The position numbers were made by a program, and so were the translations under genes. Source: Rhynchopus euleeides (Eukaryota > Euglenozoa > Diplonemea > Diplonemida > Diplonemidae). Taken from it: a stretch of DNA of 64,000 bases. The stretch is from assembly GCA_963210315.1 (NCBI GenBank), contig OY723274.1, forward strand, positions 1,178,001 to 1,242,000. The letters are read 5' to 3'. Below are positions 44,131 to 54,429 of this stretch, one piece after another (position 1 is the first letter of the stretch; each line of letters starts with the position of its first letter). Under the pieces are notes generated by a model that was not told the origin of the DNA, did not search any database, and saw only the letters and a program-made list of their open reading frames with translations.

Positions 44131-46052
44131 TTCGGTTACAATCGGTTACATGCCAAGAACAATCGGTTACAATCGGTTACATGCCAAGAACGATCGGTTA
44201 CAATCGGTTACATGCCAAGAACAATCGGTTACAATCGGTTACAATCGGTTACATGACGAGGGCAATCGGTTACAATCGGTTACATGCCAAGAACAATCAG
44301 TTACAATCGGTTACATGCCAAGAACGATCGGTTACAATCGGTTACATGACGAGAACAACCGGTTACAATCGGTTACATGCCGAGAACAATCGGTTACAAT
44401 CGGTTACATGCCAAGAACGATCGGTTACAATCGGTTACATGACGAGAACAATCGGTTACAATCGGTTACATGCCGAGAACAATCGGTTACAATCGGTTAC
44501 ATGCCAAGAACGATCGGTTACAATCGGTTACATGCCGAGAACAATCGGTTACAATCGGTTACATGCCGAGAACAATCGGTTACAATCGGTTACAGGCCAA
44601 GAACAATCGGTTACAATCGGTTACATGCCGAGAACAATCGGTTACAGGCCAAGAACAATCGGTTACAATCGGTTACATGCCAAGAACGATCGGTTACAAT
44701 CGGTTACATGACGAGGACAATCGGTTACAATCGGTTACATGCCGAGAACAATCGGTTACAGGCCAAGAACAATCGGTTACAATCGGTTACATGCCAAGAA
44801 CGATCGGTTACAATCGGTTACATGCCAAGAACAATCAGTTACAATCGGTTACATGACGAGAACAATCGGTTACAATCGGTTACATGCCAAGAACGATCGG
44901 TTACAATCGGTTACATGCCAAGAACAATCAGTTACAATCGGTTACATGCCAAGAACGATCGGTTACAATCGGTTACATGACGAGGACAATCGGTTACAAT
45001 CGGTGACATGCCGAGAACAATCGGTTACAATCGGTTACATGCCGAGAACAATCAGTTACAATCGGTTACATGCCAAGAACGATCGGTTACAATCGGTTAC
45101 ATGACGAGGACAATCGGTTACAATCGGTGACATGCCGAGAACAATCGGTTACAATCGGTTACATGCCGAGAACAATCAGTTACAATCGGTTACATGCCAA
45201 GAACGATCGGTTACAATCGGTTACATGACGAGGACAATCGGTTACAATCGGTGACATGCCGAGAACAATCGGTTACAATCGGTTACATGCCGAGAACAAT
45301 CGGTTACAATCGGTTACAGGCCAAGAACAATCGGTTACAATCGGTTACATGCCGAGAACAATCAGTTACAATCGGTTACATGCCAAGAACGATCGGTTAC
45401 AATCGGTTACATGACGAGGACAATCGGTGACAATCGGTTACATGCCAAGAACAATCGGTTACAATCGGTTACAGGCCAAGAACAATCGGTTACAATCGGT
45501 TACATGCCGAGAACAATCAGTTACAATCGGTTACATGCCAAGAACGATCGGTTACAATCGGTTACATGACGAGGACAATCGGTTACAATCGGTTACATGC
45601 CAAGAACGATCGGTTACAATCGGTTACATGACGAGGACAATCGGTGACAATCGGTTACATGCCAAGAACAATCGGTTACAATCGGTTACAGGCCAAGAAC
45701 GATCGGTTACAATCGGTTACATGACGAGGACAATCGGTGACAATCGGTTACATGCCAAGAACAATCGGTTACAATCGGTTACATGACGAGGACAATCGGT
45801 GACAATCGGTTACATGCCAAGAACGATCGGTTACAATCGGTTACATGACGAGGACAATCGGTTACAATCGGTTACATGACGAGGACAATCGGTGACAATC
45901 GGTTACATGCCAAGAACAATCGGTTACAATCGGTTACATGACGAGGACAATCGGTGACAATCGGATACATGCCAAGAACAATCGGTTACAATCGGTTACA
46001 ATCGGTTACATGCCGAGAACAATCGGTTACAGTCGGTGACCTACCGAGAACA
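44131..46052. repeat. 31-bp minisatellite, about 61 copies
   Basis: The unit is AATCGGTTAC twice followed by an 11-base spacer. The spacer varies among ATGCCGAGAAC, ATGCCAAGAAC(G), ATGACGAGGAC and AGGCCAAGAAC, while the GGTTAC pairs are highly conserved. Since 31 is not a multiple of three, frames cycle, and the long open frames here (for example 335 codons at 43973) are artefacts. It lies directly upstream of the 38052-43961 gene. Confidence 0.97.
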
Positions 46053-46122
46053 ATCTCGCATCCTGGAGCAACCTATTGGCAGACCGTCCACAACCGTCTA
46101 CAGACGAAAAAGAGACGTACCG

Positions 46123-47127
46123 TCCCCATCGTGACCAACTGGGGGTGTTTTTTGGGTGTGGACGGTCCGCCCGCAGCCTAGCAACCTCCAGTAACCTCTT
46201 GGCAGACCGTCCACAGCCGTCCACAACCATCCACAGCCGTCCACAACCGTCCACAGGTGAAAAAGTGCCAGAACACCCCAATATTGACCACCTGGGGGTG
46301 ATTTTTGGGTGTGGACGGTCTGCCTGAGGCCGTAGAATGCGAAAAAACCGATTTTGGTACTCTATTGGCCTGTGGTGGCCCGTAGAAATGGAGTGTTTGC
46401 GATTTTGAGCCATTTTCCTAAGGAAACTGGCCCAGTTGGCTGGAAAATGTGAATTTTTGAATTTAAAATGCAACATCGAGCATTTAGAGAGTGTGGACGG
46501 TTGTGGACGGTCGTCCCGGACCGATTTGGGACCACTTTTGGTATAGGGTCGAAAAGACAATGCGATTTTAAAAAAATAATTTTTTAGACAGCCAGGTCAG
46601 CAGGCTATGCCTCCTCTATCCCCATCGTGACCAACTGGGGGTGTTTTTTGGGTGTGGACGGTCCGCCCGCAGCCTAGCAACCTCCAGTAACCTCTTGGCA
46701 GACCGTCCACAGCCGTCCACAACCATCCACAGCCATCCACAGCCGTCCACAACCGTCCACAGGTGAAAAAGTGCCAGAACACCCCAATATTGACCACCTG
46801 GGGGTGATTTTTGGGTGTGGACGGTCTGCCTGAGGCCGTAGAATGCGAAAAAACCAATTTTGGTACTCTATTGGCCTGTGGTGGCCCGTAGAAATGGAGT
46901 GTTTGCGATTTTGAGCCATTTTCCTAAGGAAACTGGCCCAGTTGGCTGGAAAATGTGAATTTTTGAATTTAAAATGCAACATCGAGCATTTAGAGAGTGT
47001 GGACGGTTGTGGACGGTCGTCCCGGACCGATTTGGGACCACTTTTGGTATAGGGTCGAAAAGACAATGCGATTTTAAAAAAAATAATTTTTTAGACAGCC
47101 AGGTCAGCAGGCTATGCCTCCTCTATC
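46123..47127. repeat. Tandem duplication of an about 500-bp block
   Basis: Copy 1 46123-46618 and copy 2 46619-47127, nearly identical apart from an extra ACAGCCATCC-type hexamer group and an extra A in copy 2. Each contains arrays of CCGTCCACA (both strands) and GGGTGTGGACGGTC. No gene inside. Confidence 0.9.
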
Positions 47128-48739
47128 TGGAGTGTGATCTCTGGTGGCGGGGTGGGATGGGTGAGTGGGGTGTGACGGTGCAACGACAGTCGAACTTCTT
47201 CGAACACAGAACACCCCACCAACCTGCCGGGCGTGTGAAGTGTTCGCAAGGATCCGCACGGTGAAAAGTTTCCTGAGTTGGCTACGCCGAACTTACAAAA
47301 TGGCAAGGTGTGAGTGTCGCTTGTTACGACCCACTGGCTGGACGAGTTCTCTTTTTGGGACAAGACCACACACAACAAGAAGGTTGTCACAGGGGGTCTT
47401 CGCTGGTCGTTATTCTTCGTCAATCTTCGTCAGTTTTCACTATTTCAACAGCAAATACACCAAGATGCACTGACGACCATCCGGTAGCGAAGACCCCCAC
47501 AGTGAAAAAGATAGTTGGCAGCGCTTTGGGTGACAAACACAATCTACCTTGCCTTGTTGTTATGACTGTGCGCACATTCACACCAACCTTCATCAGCCAA
47601 ACCACGTGAGGTTTGTTCATCCGGGTTTGGCGCACACACAACGACTTGTCTTTGAAACGTCCAATGCAACACTCACAGCATCGAGGCCAAGTGTTTCTCG
47701 TAGTATTTTTCGGTTTTGCTCTGAGTGAGCGGATATAACTGGTGAAAATGGGTACAGTGGCTGAATCTGGAGGTTGGGTGCGGGTTGTGTGTTCCGCATC
47801 ATCCCTACAAATCAAACCAAGCCGATTGACACCGAACATTTTGTCTGACCTGCACCCATTGTTTCCTGCCTGCCTGCCTGTGTTGTGCTGCACCTGTGCC
47901 TCCCTGTTCTGTATTTTGTACCCTCAGCGGGTTCACGATACAGGGCAGTCCACTCCCCCAAAAATCACGGTCTTGACGCCCATTCCATCCACTTTCAGTG
48001 GATGTGTTTGGTATTTCCGAATGGAATTTTCCAGCGTCAAGATTACAAGAACAGGGTCAGTCACTTCTACCGTAGCTGCGATGCCGGTAGTTGTGCAGAA
48101 ATGATTTTTTCGACGGACGCGACGCCTCCCCAGCTTGCCTGTGTCTGTGTTGCCATAGCCATGTGACAGATATTCACATAACGAATGTACTGTCACACCG
48201 CAAGGGGCTTTGGACAACGTTAAACAACAGTACACTTGCAGGTTTGGGTCAAAAATTCCAATTTCCGCTGGTCACGGGCCCCTTTCAAAACATTGACCAC
48301 CTTTCGAGAATTTAGTTCTGCACCATGGATTCGAGGGACTGCGATGATTCGGAACCGAGGATGAAGACTACTGGGAAGGAACTGTGTGCTCTCTTGAAGC
48401 ACTGGAATCGGCGAACTTGGACGGAACCTAAGCGCGACAGGTGAAGGGGCATCCCGAACAAAGGCATACAAAGTGGCTCTGGAGATATTGTTGCATCTGC
48501 GACACCCTGTCTTACATCCCGCCTGGGCTCTGATCTTCACCTATAGCAATGACTAAATCCCTATCATGGGTACATGAAGCTTTTGTAGGTACATTTAAAC
48601 TTGCGAACCTCTCAACGACCTGTTAATCGCCTTGTACCGAAATCTGACCCTGGGCTTCGGCCCTCACGGCATTCAGCGGGTGACCCGATGCCGGTGTGGA
48701 TGGAGAAGTGCACAGTTCTGAAACAGTGTGTCGACGAAT
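47128..48739. other. No gene recognised
   Basis: The best frame is 157 codons on the minus strand (47420-47893) with no recognisable domain. The region has less skewed composition than its neighbours and may contain non-coding or short spliced exons that I cannot resolve. Confidence 0.35.
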
Positions 48740-49474
48740 CCGAGTGGAATCCGATTCCACAAAAAAAAGTCAAAAAATAGATTTCCCATTGGGTGACACT
48801 TGGTTTTTCATGGTTTTGTACGGGAAAAAGACAATGCGATTTTTCGTGATTTTTCACCTCGGATGAGCCTCGATTTCGCAAAGTCGTCGGATTACCGAGA
48901 CTTCTTGCTGAGCAGTGAATGGGGTCTGGCGAAATGAGGGCAGGAACATGCTTAGATTGACGATTCAGTGCGAAATAATGGTCATCGTGGATTCCGCGAG
49001 CCAAATTAGGTAGTCATTTTTCTGCTTGCGTTTTTTTAGTTGTATTTTTTTCGCGAATCTGGGCCATAAGATGGATTTTTGGTGGGCGACCGAAATCCAC
49101 CCCATGGGCTGCAGGGAATCGGATTCCTGGAATCGAGAATCCGATTCCGGAATCGAAAAACCCGGCAGCCCGCCGCAGGCGCCGGAAATTTTTCGGGTCT
49201 AACAAAGAAGGTGTACCGAAAATCAACTTTTTCTACTAAGTCTGACCAATTTTTGGCACTTTTGGAGCGCCATTCTTTTTTTTTTTTTAGGAGAGGGGGC
49301 CCGGTGCCTGCGCGCGTCCTGTCGTACTGTGGCTGCTTGGTGGGGCTAGCGCAGCAGGTTCTACTTTTGCTTCTACGGGCTCTTAGCACTGTAACATGAA
49401 CTACACAAACAACAAAGCTCTAGGGCAAACAAACCGCGCACTGGCCGGGGTTGAGCTGCGTGGGGCTCCGTGCT
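48740..49474. repeat. 735-bp direct repeat, copy 2
   Basis: Direct copy of 34765-35499. The left flank differs (GTGTGTCGACGAAT instead of the GGAATCG block) and the right flank diverges after CTCCGTGCT. The following 49475-49737 is G-rich with runs at 49559-49572 and 49676-49688. Confidence 0.9.
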
Positions 49475-49737
49475 GGCGGCATGAACAAGGGGCTGTAGGC
49501 AAATCTACCATTCACAAGGGGCAGCCCGCTGGTGAGGGGAAAAGGGGGCGAGGTAAAGGGGGGGGGGGGGCAGGGGGGGAGAGGCGAAAGCGACTGACAG
49601 CGAGGGCGTGGACCGACTCCGCTGGCGCATTCACCGGAAGAAAGGGGAAGGGGGCACGGGGGTGGGGAACGGGAGGGGGGGGGGGGGGAGGGGCGAAAGG
49701 AAAGAGGGGGGTAGGGGGGGGGGGAGCCGACCTACGG

Positions 49738-52683
49738 CTATCTCGCTCCCCTGGCGGCCCTACTCCCCTGGCTCTGGGACCCCTGGGAACTCCGCTGCGA
49801 AGACCCCCGCGCCCCTGGCCGGCTCGCCCGCGCCCGCTTGCCTGCCCGCGCCCTCAGACGACAACAGACCACGTTGTACGCCTCCGCCTGTGAGGCCTTG
49901 TCATCCCCCAACTCGGCCCACCAAGCCTGAATGGCCCGGAGCGCCGCCTCCTGCTCCTCCTGCGGTCGGTGCACGTCGGGGCAGAACTGCTCCTCCCACT
50001 CCCCCACCGTCGTGGCCCCGTCGTCCTCATCCATCTCCTGACCACGCTGCGGCGATGCCGACTCCCGCTTCCGCTTCGGCTGCGACGACATCGAGGTGGC
50101 TGGTGCTTGCGCAGGGTTGGAGCCTTCCTCGGTGGCGGTCGGGTCGGAGCGGCCGGTGGCCGGGGCGCCGGTGGGTGCAGGAGGGGGATCACCTTCTCGT
50201 CGAGGGGGATCACCCTGGTCCTGCGGCTGCGGGACCCTCGCAGGCGGCTCCTCCGCGTCCCGAGGCCCCAGATCCATACAGGTCTCCCCCTGCTCCACGC
50301 ATTCCCCACACGCCCTGCAATCGCAACCGAAACAACGCCAGTGTTCGACTGCGGTATCCACCGCCTCTGCACAGCGGGCACAGTAAAAGCGGCGGCGCGA
50401 CGGCTGGGACGGCACCTGGCACATGGGGAGGCCCTGCTCCCCCCCTGGACAGCCAGTCCGCCCCAACACCGGCGAGGGGGCGAGGGCAGACACTGCCTCC
50501 GCCAGAGGTGGGGGCACCAAAAGGGGGGTGTAGTGCTTTCCCTGATGCTTGACTCCAAGCACTCCGACGAAAGGCTTCACCCGGGGGCGGTGGACCGTGG
50601 GGGGCGCTTGATCAGATAGGACCACCACAGCCCACCCCGACCCCAGCGCAAGTCCATGTACTGCTACCTGGTCCGCCCAAGAAGCCTCGTCCCGGCTACC
50701 CTCGACTCGCATGGCCGCAGCCCAGGACTCGCTGTTCGGCTCGGCCCGAGCACAAAGGCCTGGGTCACGTAGCACCGCCTGGACGGCTAGCCTCCGCATG
50801 CCCGCCGCCGAGCCTCCCATAATGAAAGCCGCCGCATCGAAGAAGCAGTCGCCTGGTGTGAAACGGAACCCCGTGCACTCCTGCATCCCCAAAGACCGTT
50901 GCAGCCTGGACAGACCGTCCCCTCCCCCTGGGGCCCGGCCCTCCAGCAAAGCCTTTGTCAGTGCGGTGCTCGCCGGGGGCGGAGGAGGGGGCTCCGCTTG
51001 CCCCGGCGGATGAGGGGCCACCCCTTGGTCCTCGCGTGGCAGAGGTAGTGGCGTGCAGACGCACCTGGTGTCGTCTTCGCCCAGCTCACAGCAGGTCGGG
51101 CACACCATCCTCGAGCAGTGACCACACTCCCCATGGTGCACGGCCGTGGTGAAGAGCGACGCACAGAACTGACAGCAACCCGGTGACCCCGACACATCCA
51201 CGCGCCCCGGGATAACCGGGCCCTGCGGCACCTCGACCTCCACACACTTCGTGTATGTGACCTGTTCCACCACCTGGTCCGGCACCGTGACCGGCTTGAA
51301 CCCCCCGTCCACGCCGCCCACAAAAAGCGCTTGGCATGGTTCACCTGGGGCCACGAGAAGAGGGGGGAGGTTGTCTCTAAAAACCACAGCGTGGACGTCG
51401 AGGGCCACCGCCACCCCACGGAGGGCCACCTGGTCCACGTCTTCGCCACCCCCGGAAGCCAGCATACGCCCCGCCCACTCGTCGGGGTCTGAGAGGAGCA
51501 GACGGAGTGTGGGCGCTCGACGGACGCACACCACCGCCAGGCGCAGAAGCTTGTCAGCGTCGATGTCAAACCCCAGGTCACACGCCGCGGCCGTCACCGC
51601 CACCACCCACGTTGCTGGGGCCCCCTCCGCCACTGACCCACCCAGGGCGGCGACCTGTTCTGGCATCGTAAGAGCATTACCAAGCCCCTCTGCCAGGTCC
51701 TCAATAGCCACTCGCGCCCCTCCTCGCTTGTCTCTCCACTTTTCGATGACGACAGAGGGGGACGGAGATGTCGGTGCTGCCTCTGCCCGAGGGACCGGGT
51801 CCGCCTGGGGCACAGGGCGCTCCTCATCAGGGTCAATGAACACCTCCCCCTCCCCACGCGAGTCAACCGAGAACCGCATGAAGTGGTCCGGGTTCAGGGG
51901 GGCCGCGGCCTCTGTAGCCAACGCCGTCCGGCTCACTGCTGCTGGTGATATGGGGCCGCATTCAAGGAGTGTTCGACCCAGGATGTGGCTGTACGCGCTA
52001 CTCACTCTGGTGGCGTGGCTCTGGGTGACCAGAACCCTGCTTCGCCCCGTCCGTTCTGCTGCTAGGCGGCCCAGTTTGCCGAAAACCTGGTGCGCCGACG
52101 GCCCCAGACCCCCGAAAGCCTCCATCGCAAAGGCCGCGAAAATCTGGCCAGATCTCCTGCAGGGATCACGATACCTCCTGTTCTTCTCTGCCTCCCCCGC
52201 TGCCGCCGCCGCTCCAGTAAACCTCGCAGCAGCTTGGACCACGGAAGCCGCGAGGGGATTGCGGATCGTCACGTCGATGACCCGCGGCCACACCCGGCGA
52301 GTGACAATGTCCCCGGGGCGCTCCTGGGAGTCCGGAAGGATGTGGAGCGTCTCCATCTCGGGGCTCGTACCCGCTTCCACCGCGAGCCTGTACAGGCTGT
52401 CCCGCACGACATCGTGACGCCGAGTGGGCCCACCCCCCACCCTACAGTTCAGCGCGTGGGTGCCGTGCGTGTCCATCTCTTGCCCACACCTGCCGCACTT
52501 GGCGTCTGGCTCGAAGAGGGAGATGCCCAGCCTGTGCCGCGTCACCACAACCATTTCCTCTCCCCCGACACGCGTCTCTTCCGTCAGCTTGCCCGCATAC
52601 GTGGCCCCTGCATGAGGGAGTGACAGGGACCGGTACCTGGCTCTGTCATCACAGTTTACTGAGGGAATATGACCCAAGGCCAT
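49738..52683 (-). CDS. C-terminal part of a non-LTR retrotransposon protein: RLE endonuclease with tandem OTU-like domains
   Basis: 981 aa from the first Met (52683); a stop lies nine codons upstream, so the reverse-transcriptase portion is missing (5' truncation, typical of non-LTR copies). Residues 63-80 form a Cys/His knuckle (CGRCGQEMDTHGTHALNC). A restriction-like endonuclease core follows, RH.., RPGD and VIDVTIRNP (about 87-145), as in R2/NeSL/CRE-type elements. Residues about 320-470 look OTU-like but lack the expected catalytic Cys and His. A Cys-rich module follows (CCQFCASLF..CGHCSRMVCPTC), then an OTU domain with intact-looking residues (TPGDCFFDAAAF; HQGKHYTPLL), then another zinc module (YCARCAEAV..CFGCDCRACGEC) and a charged tail. 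OTU domains on the downstream side of RLE could process the polyprotein or remove ubiquitin; this is inferred. Confidence 0.75.
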   Translation of the reverse strand: MALGHIPSVNCDDRARYRSLSLPHAGATYAGKLTEETRVGGEEMVVVTRHRLGISLFEPDAKCGRCGQEMDTHGTHALNCRVGGGPTRRHDVVRDSLYRLAVEAGTSPEMETLHILPDSQERPGDIVTRRVWPRVIDVTIRNPLAASVVQAAARFTGAAAAAGEAEKNRRYRDPCRRSGQIFAAFAMEAFGGLGPSAHQVFGKLGRLAAERTGRSRVLVTQSHATRVSSAYSHILGRTLLECGPISPAAVSRTALATEAAAPLNPDHFMRFSVDSRGEGEVFIDPDEERPVPQADPVPRAEAAPTSPSPSVVIEKWRDKRGGARVAIEDLAEGLGNALTMPEQVAALGGSVAEGAPATWVVAVTAAACDLGFDIDADKLLRLAVVCVRRAPTLRLLLSDPDEWAGRMLASGGGEDVDQVALRGVAVALDVHAVVFRDNLPPLLVAPGEPCQALFVGGVDGGFKPVTVPDQVVEQVTYTKCVEVEVPQGPVIPGRVDVSGSPGCCQFCASLFTTAVHHGECGHCSRMVCPTCCELGEDDTRCVCTPLPLPREDQGVAPHPPGQAEPPPPPPASTALTKALLEGRAPGGGDGLSRLQRSLGMQECTGFRFTPGDCFFDAAAFIMGGSAAGMRRLAVQAVLRDPGLCARAEPNSESWAAAMRVEGSRDEASWADQVAVHGLALGSGWAVVVLSDQAPPTVHRPRVKPFVGVLGVKHQGKHYTPLLVPPPLAEAVSALAPSPVLGRTGCPGGEQGLPMCQVPSQPSRRRFYCARCAEAVDTAVEHWRCFGCDCRACGECVEQGETCMDLGPRDAEEPPARVPQPQDQGDPPRREGDPPPAPTGAPATGRSDPTATEEGSNPAQAPATSMSSQPKRKRESASPQRGQEMDEDDGATTVGEWEEQFCPDVHRPQEEQEAALRAIQAWWAELGDDKASQAEAYNVVCCRLRARAGKRARASRPGARGSSQRSSQGSQSQGSRAARGAR

Positions 52684-52968
52684 TGGCAGCAGACACCCCC
52701 ATCCCCCTCATCACCCCTGACACCCCACAACCCCAATCCTGTTGCCTTTCCCCTCTCTCTCTCCCCCCATGTTGTGCCCATGCACCTTCCCGGGACACTT
52801 TGTACATATATTTAACACCACACCACACAACACCCCCTTCATCAGGGTAATCTCCCCGCGGCCAACACTCTTCGTCTTGTCCGCTTTCTTTTATTGTTAC
52901 ACTTTCACCTTCTGTTCCCACGCCTTCTTCCCCACTGCCCTTTCCAACCGCCCGTCGCCCGCTACACA
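52684..52968. other. Junction between non-LTR fragment and YR element 1
   Basis: Pyrimidine-rich on the plus strand, no frames of interest. Probably the 5' non-coding region of the retrotransposon that starts with the gag at 52969; its terminal repeat could not be defined because the partner end is in or beyond the gap. Confidence 0.4.
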
Positions 52969-54165
52969 ATGACAACCTCCCCTGACGTCGTCCCCCTGCA
53001 GCCCTTCACCATGTCGTGGGTGGGGACTCAGCGGGCGCGGGCGGTCTCCCCCAGAGCCACCGCTGGGCAGGGGTTTGTGGCCCCTGTGGAGATGTCGGTG
53101 CGGATGCTGGGGGACCAGGCCGCTGCCCTGGTGAATGCGTGTGTTGTATACACGTGCAGACCGTCTGACGGATCGACGGATTTCGCGCGTTACGCAGCGC
53201 GTCTCTCTGCGGGTGCACCTGACCAGGACGGCTCTCCGACATATGAAGTGACATTGTCGGAGGCCTACAACTATGTGGCCGGAGTCGAAGTGCACGACGG
53301 TCCGGATGTGACCTACCCCTTCCCCGCTCCGGATTGGGTCTACATCCGACTCGTCGAGACCTCGGTGCACCAGACCGAGATGGCGGCGACGACCATCGAG
53401 GACATGCGGGTGCAGTCAGAACGGGAGGTGGCAGCGGTGCGCGAGGCTTTGAACGAAGTGCAGGCACAGGCAGCAGCGCAGCAGCGGCGCTTCGACGAGG
53501 CTTCGGCAGAACAAACACGTCAGTTCCAGGAGGAATTCGACCGGCGTGTCGCGACCATGCAGCAGCAGGCTGCATCGATGGTGGCGTCGCAGCCCCCTCC
53601 CCCTCCTCAGCAGATGGGTGCTCCCCCGGTGACACCGCCCCCGATGTACCCGCAGATGGCGGCGCCGATGACGAGCGCGGCGGTGCACCCGGCGGATGTG
53701 GCGGACGTCGCGGAGTGGGATGCGGCCATCGAGACCGACGCGCAGTACCTGGTACTGCAGCTCGAGTCTCGCTGGGTGTCGGGTTCGCTGCATCTCCCCG
53801 GGGGGCGCATTCTGGGGGAGGCCTTCGAGGCATTGCGCCTCTGGATCTTGGCGACGGCGTGCGTCGCAGGCTGGGGGCGCACCCCCCAGAGGGAGCTGGG
53901 GAACCACCTGCTGCGACAGGTGCTGCTCCAGATTGCCTTCGTGCGAGACAGGGTGCCGCGAGCTGCGATCGAGCGCCACCTCGCCAGGGAGGACGCCACG
54001 GCCCACCCTGTGATGCGAGCGGCTGCGGCAGTGGGCCCGGGGGCCGCCCCCCAGACACAACACACACGCCTCCGCACCGCCGCCAGAGCCCCCCAGCAGC
54101 GCATCGTGGCGAAGGCACCGGCGAGGGCGCCGGGAAACGGCAGGGCCGGGGGCGGGCGCGCGTGA
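52969..54165 (+). CDS. Gag-like protein of YR retrotransposon (element 1)
   Basis: 398 aa from ATG 52969 (MTTSPDVVPLQPF). This start was chosen over 52894 because the intervening codons are pyrimidine-rich leader. The middle is a Gln/Ala coiled coil (VREALNEVQAQAAAQQRRF), followed by a Pro/Met linker and a helical C-terminal domain with ELGNHLLRQVLLQIAFVRDR then VPRAAIERHL. The gag of the 59-63 kb element carries the same pattern (QMGNQLLHELVVNEAWKQHR, IPRAQVEAEM), so the two are homologous. No zinc knuckle. It ends in TGA followed by CTG, and the same frame stays open into the recombinase. Confidence 0.7.
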   Translation: MTTSPDVVPLQPFTMSWVGTQRARAVSPRATAGQGFVAPVEMSVRMLGDQAAALVNACVVYTCRPSDGSTDFARYAARLSAGAPDQDGSPTYEVTLSEAYNYVAGVEVHDGPDVTYPFPAPDWVYIRLVETSVHQTEMAATTIEDMRVQSEREVAAVREALNEVQAQAAAQQRRFDEASAEQTRQFQEEFDRRVATMQQQAASMVASQPPPPPQQMGAPPVTPPPMYPQMAAPMTSAAVHPADVADVAEWDAAIETDAQYLVLQLESRWVSGSLHLPGGRILGEAFEALRLWILATACVAGWGRTPQRELGNHLLRQVLLQIAFVRDRVPRAAIERHLAREDATAHPVMRAAAAVGPGAAPQTQHTRLRTAARAPQQRIVAKAPARAPGNGRAGGGRA

Positions 54166-54168
54166 CTG
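54163..54168 (+). promoter_or_regulatory. Candidate leaky stop (UGA CUG) between gag and YR
   Basis: The gag ends TGA CTG. I checked every codon from 54166 to 54429: there is no further stop in this frame, and it runs directly into the recombinase. UGA followed by C is the weakest termination context known in eukaryotes, so readthrough would give a Gag-YR fusion. Confidence 0.5.
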
Positions 54169-54429
54169 CCCACCTCCCGGCTCCAGGCCCGCCCCCCCCT
54201 CGCGCTTCTACAACACCCCGCCCCTCGCCGCCCATCCAACCCCCCCCACATCCACAACATCAACAACATCAACAGCATCAACAACAACGACAACAACAAC
54301 AACAACACCTCAACAACATCTCCTCCACCCGACACATCCCTTCGACCCCACCCCGCTCAGCCAGGGCCCGCAACGCCCTTAGGCGCATCCGGCGCCGCCA
54401 GCGGGAGAACACCGCTCTTTGCGAGGGCG

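Noticed and set aside
43973..45786. Long plus-strand frames (up to 335 codons) repeating NRLHAENNRLQ-type peptides
   Set aside because: They arise from the 31-bp minisatellite, which is open in several frames at once; 31 is not a multiple of three, so the peptide order is a repeat artefact.
44131..46052. CRISPR array
   Set aside because: Regular 31-bp period, but the spacers are only 11 bp and nearly identical, there are no unique spacers or cas genes, and the DNA is eukaryotic. It is a minisatellite.
34765..49474. LTR retrotransposon of about 14.7 kb with 735-bp LTRs
   Set aside because: The repeats lack TG..CA ends, no primer-binding site or gag-pol lies inside, and the inner genes run independently. 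Kept only as a direct-repeat finding.
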